Both the position numbers and the translations under genes were made by a program. Source: Conoideocrella luteorostrata (taxonomy: Eukaryota > Ascomycota > Sordariomycetes > Hypocreales > Clavicipitaceae). From it: 60,448 bases of DNA. Positions 54,618 through 60,448 of the stretch are shown here, piece after piece. The notes beneath the pieces are model-generated. The model was not told the DNA's origin and searched no databases. It was given only the letters and a program-made list of their open reading frames with translations. Position 1 is the stretch's first letter. Each line of letters begins with the position of its first letter. Where the stretch lies: NCBI GenBank assembly GCA_032433595.1, contig JASWJB010000272.1:1-60448 (forward strand), read 5' to 3'.

Positions 54618-55854
54618 ATGATTGACAAAGCAGCGATCACGCAGAGTACATCCAAGCTCTACATAGTCGGAATTGGTTCACAATACCCTCCATTCGTTAT
54701 AGTGCCCGAAAAATTTGACCAATTTGCCAAGCGTTTCTACGATATTGAGAAACCTGGGTTAGTTGCCACGCTGACGATACCGGACTCAACCCGTGATTTT
54801 AGGGCAAAATGGCTGACTTTGTGTGTTGCATAGCCTGAAGAAACTTCTAGAGATCAATCGCAGTACTGGTATCACTGGGCGGTCTGCGATACATTCTTTC
54901 GACCACGGCTTTGCTTGCGCTCCCGATCCCCCGACCATCGATGGCCTCGAACTTTTCTACCGTGAGCACGGAATCAGTCTAGCGACACAAGCCTGTCGAA
55001 AGGCTCTTGATGAATGGGGAGGGGATCCGAATCATATAACGCATACCGTAGCTGTGTCTTGTACCAGCCAGGGCAATCCTGGCTATGACGCGCTTGTCAA
55101 TCGCCAGTTGGACCTATCACCTGCTACAGAAAGAATTCTGCTTCATGGTGTGGGCTGCGCTGGCGGACTGGCCATAATGCGAGTGGGCGCTCAAATCGCG
55201 AGCGGTGCGACGGCAAGAGGAAGGCCTGCTCGTATCTTGGCTTATGCCTGTGAACTTTGCACTCCTAATGTGAGACACGATTTGGCCGAGGCACAGCGGC
55301 TCCAGGATGCAGCCGACATCAGCATTGCCGCTGTGCTTTTCTCCGATGCAGCAGCAGCGTTTGTATTGTGCAACGAGTACGGCCTCTCGGATGGCACAGC
55401 GCCATTGTTGGAATTGATTGAATGGGGCAGCACGACCATTCCAAACACACTGCAATATCTGAACTGTTTTGCGGAACCAGATGGCTTTCGAACAATTCTT
55501 ACACGCGACGTTCCCGTCTATACCAAGCGAGCCATTCGGCCGTTATTTGATCAGCTTAACCTGTGCTATTCTATGAGAACTCAGGCTGGCCTTGATGTCG
55601 ACGACTTTGACTGGGCCTTGCATCCAGGTGGACATGCCGTAATCTCGGGTGTACAAGAAGACTTGGGTATCACAGACCATCACTTAAGGGCCACGAGGCA
55701 GATATTTCGGACAAAGGGGAACTCATCCAGCCCGAGCGTCATAGCCGTGCTGGATTTGCTGCGTAACATGGGCGGCGGAAGGGAACATATCGTCGCGACG
55801 TCTTTTGGACCGGGATTAGTGTGCGAAATGGTCCTTTTGCGGCGCTCGACGTGA
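54618..55854 (+). CDS. Type III polyketide synthase
   Basis: Exons 54618-54757 and 54834-55854 (76-base intron GTTAGT...GCATAG) give 386 residues. The thiolase-fold synthase has its nucleophile in LHGVGCAGGLAIMR (C155), the His in DWALHPGGHAVISG (H310) and the Asn in RTKGNSSSPSVIAV (N343): the full Cys-His-Asn triad of chalcone-synthase-like enzymes. Fungal members condense long-chain acyl-CoA with malonyl-CoA to give alkyl pyrones, resorcinols or resorcylic acids; the product here cannot be read from sequence. The length matches the family. No methyltransferase, P450 or oxidase lies next to it, so it appears to act alone. It is convergent with the Sln1-like kinase. Confidence 0.94.
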
Positions 55855-56219
55855 AAAATCGACGTGAAAAATTAGTCTTCTAAGAGAGTCTCGTCTAGAG
55901 AATTAACTCGTTTTAATTGATACCCATGCCTTTGATATTGATGACGTATTGGGACTGGTGTGCCCAGCTCTGGTTGGTAATGACCTTGACCTCACATTAC
56001 CTGCAAGTTTCAGACTACTACTCCTTGATTGATAAATGAAGAGACGAAATATGGTTTTCGAAAATATAAAATAAATACATAAGTAAAGTAGTTCTGATAT
56101 CGCTTCATATGCCCTGACCCGCGGCACTATCCACCCATGTGTCATGGCACATTGGACAAGTGTCATTATAAATTAAATTTAAATTACATTTTTATTTGGC
56201 TTCGTATGACCATCTCTTA
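55855..56219. other. Convergent 3' spacer
   Basis: 365 bases between the PKS and kinase stops, AT-rich to the right. A small imperfect duplication (AAAATCGACGTGAAAAATTAG) follows the PKS stop. Nothing else is seen. Confidence 0.55.
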
Positions 56220-59200
56220 TCATGCGGCCGGTTCCGACTCCTCGAGAATCGTCGAGAATTTGGTGAGGACATTCTTCAACGCAGGCCGTCGAATGGGCTT
56301 GCTGACAAAATCATCCATCCCTGACTCCATGCATTCCTTCACGTTGCTCTCTTCGGAAAATGCAGTGAGGGCCACAATTGGCGCGACATAGCCCATCTTG
56401 CGGATCAAGCGGGTCGATTGTAGTCCGTCGAGATTGGGCATCTGGACGTCCATGAAAATAAGGTCAAACTGCTGGTTTTCCTCCATGTTTGCCTTGACCA
56501 GCTCGTACGCCTCTTGACCGTCCTTTGCAATGGTAACGTTGTGTACCTTTTCGAGCTTGAGCATCCGGCTCACGACCTCAATGTTGGTGGAATTGTCGTC
56601 GGCGACGAGCACGCGAAGTTCTCCCCGGCCTGCTTTGTCGGCCTTATCGGCTTTTATTTTCTGAATGGCAGCTTTCTTTTGGTCTTCGGTGGTCGGCGGG
56701 GGAGTCGGGTTTGGGGCGAAGAACGGGGTGCTGAGGCCGACGAGACGCGGCTGGTTGTCTTTTCTGACTGTCGATATGTCGCTGTTCGGCTCTGGTGGCT
56801 CGTGGGCCAAAATGCTGCTTAAAGAGTTGCGGTGCGAGCCGCCGTTGGCGGATCCAGGACTGGGGGCTCTGGACCGAGTGCTGCTTGAGGCGGTACTTGG
56901 TGCGCGATCCCGCACATGTCTTAGAGGAATTCGCAGAGAAAAAGTAGATCCGACGCCCTCGGTGCTTGTGACGCTGATGGAGCCGTCCATTAGTTTAGCA
57001 AGCTGTGAGCAAATGCTCAGCCCGAGGCCCGTGCCGCCAAACTTCTTGCTGAGGCTGGAATCAACCTGAACGAACGGCTGAAAAACCTTCTCTTGCATTT
57101 CCTTGGGTATGCCTCGCCCGGTGTCTTCCACTTCAAACTCAAACATGTACGGTCTGGCATTGAGTCGGGGAGGTGTTGGTGACCGTTCCCTCACGTGGAC
57201 GTGAGAGTTGGTCTTGGATAGCTTGAGGTTCATGTTTCCGTCTTTCCTCGTCGAGGCGCTCGTTGTGGCCTTGGAGATGGATGACTGTGCGGACCCTGCA
57301 CTATTCCTATGTCGCGTGCGCCCAGCTCTCGTAGAGCTATTTCTGCTCGACGCTTTGCCTTCATCGCCGCTGCCGCTGCCGCCTCCTGGCTCGATCTCGC
57401 CGATGCAGCGAATCCGCAGCTGCACGCTACCTCCAGCCGGAGTAAACTTCAAGCTGTTGCTGACTAAGTTGATTATGACCTGCAGGATTCTGTGCTGGTC
57501 TCCCCAGAGATAGACGTCCCGCAGGCGGCCCATCCCTGGTGGCCCGAGAGCCGGCAATTTCGTGGCCATGCCGTTCTGGTCAGATATGTTGTTGACTGCT
57601 TCGTCGCTGTCGTAGCCGAAAAAGCTGACGTCGAACGCAATCTTGCTCTCGCGGACCTGTTTGTCGAAGATAGACAAGATCTGTGACCTGATCTCGCCGA
57701 GGCGGAACTCCTTGTCTTCCAGTCTGACCTGCTGGCTAATTTGGTTTTTGGAGAAGCTGAGAAGATCCTCCAGGAGGTGCAATAATAATTCTCCTTTTCA
57801 ACGAGTCAGTAAACAACATCAAACAGCTTGGCTTCTGGCGGTTGAAGAAGAAGAAGAAGAAGAAGAAGAAGAAGGACGAGGAGGAGAAGAAGAAGGAGAA
57901 GAAGAAGAAGAAGAACTCACCAGATCTATACAGCGTTTTCAATGAGTGCTGTATGCGCAAAACGTCATTATCCTCCATGCAGACGGCACATATGCCCATG
58001 ATGCCGTTTAATGGTGTTTTCAGCTCGTGAGAAATATTTGCAATGAAAAGAGTCTTGCTTTCATTAGCCGCCTCGGCAGCCTTTTTGCTAATCTCCAACT
58101 CTCGTGTTCTCTCGGCAACTTTTTCGTCCAAGGACGTGTATTGCGTGACCAACTCATCCGTCATCTCATTATATACACTGGTTAGTTCGGTCAGCTCGTC
58201 GGTGATGAAGTGTTTCCGTTCTTCAACCCGCCCAGGAATTTTGAATACACGGCGATGGTTGTCAATCTCAGCCTGTGTCATCTGCCGCCGTCTCTTCTTG
58301 AATCTTCGTCGTATGCTGGCGAAGAACCCCTTTATGGAGGCCGACGACAACGTCCCGCCAGAGCTGGGGCTGAGGTCCTCGTAGTCGCTGTACCCGTCAT
58401 CATAGCCAGGTGGATTCATGGAATTCTCCGTTGCAATCTTAAGCCGCCGAATAGGTCGAACGCTAAGATGAGCGCAGGGCAGCACGAGCAGCATGGCCAG
58501 CCCGGCCGTCCCAAACACGCAGGCGAGCAGAATTTTCCGCAGCGTGTTGATAGGTCCATATGCCTCGCTTGCTGCCTTTTCCACAACAACTGCCCAGTCA
58601 ACCAGTGTAGACTGCGGACGCGCCACACCAACCGCCACTGAAACGCCCCGCTCATTGGTAGATGACAAACACGCTCTGGCATTGTTTGGCTGGGAACCGA
58701 AAGAGAAAAAGCTATCCAGAGCGCTAGGATACTGCGACAAAGTGAACTGACCGCTGTAGTTCCCGTCTCCGTACTCCTTGTTAAGGTGACGTTCGGCCTG
58801 TCCGGGGACGTTGATAGGCGGAAGGATCAGGCGGACCGGCGAGTCGGCCAATGAAGCTTTGGTGGGCGTATATGTTCTATTGGCAGGAAAGACAGGAGGG
58901 GGGAAATGGTTGGAGGGAGTATCGGGGCCAATGAGCAGGACCATGCCGGTTGACCCGAGCCCTTCCCGCGATGACTGGACCTCAATCAGCGACCCGGCCG
59001 ATATGATTAGCGTCATATAGCCTAGGATGAAATTCTGGATCACAAGCGATCGGACGGGTATAGTGAGGGACATGAGAGCAAAGGACTCGTTGACCATCAT
59101 AGGGCCTAGAAGCAATCCGCCGTTATCGCTCACTCTGACGCCGGGAAAGGCATTGGCGCCCACAGCTGGGGTGGACGGCACCCATGGGTTCGGGTAGCCA

Positions 59201-59727
59201 AGGTTCTCGTACGTTACGTTCGGGTAGAGCGATGGCGGATACCCATACTCCGTATCGCTCAGGTTCACCCTTGACCCGTTGGGTGTCAAATAGGGCAACA
59301 GTATGTTCTGCTGCGTTCCCACACCGTCGCCCGTGACGTTGAGAAGACCTCCCGGTGTCCCACCAGTCTGGTTTCTAGAATATAACCTCGCTTGGAGCAA
59401 GCCAGTGAGGCGGCTCGCGCTCATGGCACTCTCCAAATCGGACCGAGCAGCCGTGAAGGGGTCGGTGCCATTATCGTTGTAGAAATCGACATAGGCCTGC
59501 TGGAGCAGGAGCCGGGTTGATACGGTCTGGCTGATGGTTCCGAGCAGGTTGAGCTCGGAGGCGATCCTGGAAGCTTTGAGCGACGCGGTCAGAGAGAGGC
59601 CGTCGGACTCGACGCCCGTGACGAAATTGTGGACGAAGATCCATGTTGGCACCGACACGATGGTGAGGGCGAGCAGGACGGCGAAGAGAACTAGCAGAGC
59701 AAGTTGTTCTCGAATGGAGATCCTCAT
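56220..59727 (-). CDS. Sln1-type (class VI) hybrid histidine kinase
   Basis: Exons 59727-57921 and 57793-56220 (127-base intron) give 1126 residues; the longer frame starts with TTG, while the ATG at 59727 gives the typical N-terminus MRISIREQLALLVLFAVLLA. The order is: TM1 (about 8-32); an extracellular sensor of about 350 residues with many sequons; TM2 (KILLACVFGTAGLAMLLVLP); a HAMP-like linker and coiled coil; the H-box FIANISHELKTPLNGIMG with His567; N- and G-box ATPase (ILQVIINLVSNSLKFTPAGG, VEDTGRGIPKEMQEK, FGGTGLGLSICSQL); and a receiver with VLVADDNSTN, FMDVQMPNLDG (Asp1051) and the Lys in FVSKPIRRP. This is the osmosensor of the HOG pathway, signalling through a phosphotransfer protein. 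The intron separates the H-box helix from the ATPase domain. Confidence 0.96.
57844..57914. repeat. GAA/TTC microsatellite inside the kinase intron
   Basis: About 70 bases of GAA, GAG and GGA triplets fill more than half of the kinase gene's intron; on the coding strand it is a pyrimidine tract just after the donor GTGAGT. Read through, it would add a run of Phe and Ser instead of the ATPase domain. Confidence 0.9.
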
Positions 59728-60448
59728 CTTGGTCGGCCAAAAGAAGGATTCTGACGTGGTTTTGCCGCGGATGGCCAAGTTACCAGTGTCCGCGAAGCAT
59801 TATTCGACGGTGCTGGCGGGTTCAAATGAAGTGGCAGCCTGTACTCTGCAGAGCGTCGCCATTCCACGATTGCCGGTCTACCGCAGCACCAGCCACAGGT
59901 GGCCGTCGATGTATTGATGCGTCGAGTCGTCGCTTGTTGCTCAGTGACAGCGATTTTTTTTTTTTTTAGGAGGGAGAGGGTGGTGTTGTGCCCTCTCGAG
60001 TGTCGGCGAATGGCGCGCGGCCGTTCGATCGGCTGCTCTCTAGACGGCGTTGTTACGGTTGCGGCGGGATTGTGGTTGGGACGGCAGCGTAGCCGGTGGG
60101 TAGCATCAAAGATCAATCAGCGTGTCGACGAATCCTCGCAAGCATGATCCCCGGCCTCAATGAATCCCAAGACGATCAGGGGCTGCAGGAAATGTAGCTG
60201 TTGATTGACTGGGAAAACCAGACAATGCTGTTGAAGCTGCGAGGCCGTTCCGTGGCAAGCAGGGGCTGAGGGCTGATACAAGGCTCCGCCAAAATAACGC
60301 CTGGTTCAGATGCTACTTGTCAGCTCTGCGCCGTAATCACGATGGACCGTGGTCTAGACCACTCAGCTCACTACACACTTTGCTCTACTGCTGGTCTCCC
60401 CTTCACGCTGTCAACCCAACATGTTTCTTCGGCGGCCACCCAACCCGA
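59728..60448. other. Upstream region of the Sln1-like kinase
   Basis: Probably a long 5' leader and promoter. A T-run lies at about 59954-59969. No gene is supported up to the window edge. Confidence 0.55.

Noticed and set aside
57643..58030. Poly-Glu/Lys ORFs on the plus strand
   Set aside because: Produced by the GAA microsatellite inside the kinase intron and by antisense reading of the kinase exons.
59728..59778. 17-residue N-terminal extension of the kinase
   Set aside because: Requires TTG; the ATG at 59727 begins the conserved Sln1-type N-terminus.
52000..60448. Secondary-metabolite gene cluster around the PKS
   Set aside because: No oxidase, methyltransferase, transporter or pathway regulator lies near the synthase in this window.

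Overview
This window looks like nuclear DNA of a filamentous ascomycete, most likely a sordariomycete and perhaps Hypocreales (the lineage is inferred from protein style, not measured). The support is short GT-AG introns of about 45 to 130 bases, several with a recognisable branch-point motif; Kex2-type and signal-peptide secreted proteins; a Zn2Cys6 regulator; a Sln1-type hybrid kinase; a type III polyketide synthase; and a Pol III tRNA-Glu. About 20 protein genes occupy 60 kb. They are widely spaced, mostly single and not arranged as operons, and the gene-free stretches hold relics and microsatellites. I rebuilt the gene models by joining exons by eye; each main model keeps its reading frame through all junctions.

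Left third (1-20 kb): a secreted C69-type dipeptidase in which the expected N-terminal Cys is Ser; a MutY adenine DNA glycosylase; a six-exon MFS sugar transporter; a deuterolysin (M35) protease; a secreted bicupin quercetinase; a decayed alpha/beta-hydrolase that has lost its nucleophile region; and an Old-Yellow-Enzyme-type flavin oxidoreductase.

Middle third (20-40 kb): a BYS1/thaumatin-like secreted protein; an ankyrin protein with a long amphipathic tail; a 91-residue secreted protein convergent with a four-exon Zn2Cys6 regulator; a GNAT acetyltransferase; a type II membrane glycosyltransferase-like protein; tRNA-Glu(CUC); a small secreted peptide with eight cysteines; a polytopic membrane protein; a secreted RNase T2; and a zinc-finger-like ORF with a 15-bp minisatellite.

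Right third (40-60 kb): an Aim6-type phosphodiesterase-like membrane protein; a histidine-phosphatase relic; a HAD dehalogenase-like enzyme; a secreted beta-lactamase-family hydrolase; a second HAD protein with an unexplained C-terminal half; a Thr-rich single-span surface protein; an AT-rich, RIP-like repeat relic; a type III polyketide synthase; and, convergent with it, a class VI (Sln1-type) hybrid histidine kinase.

The genes do not form one pathway. The common theme is secreted or cell-surface functions (peptidases, RNase, quercetinase, small secreted proteins, sensor kinase), as expected of an environment- or host-facing accessory region. The strongest unexplained signal is a short dispersed motif, TACTCCGTA/TACGGAGTA. 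I count 15 copies, 14 of them outside coding sequence, against roughly 0.5 expected by chance.
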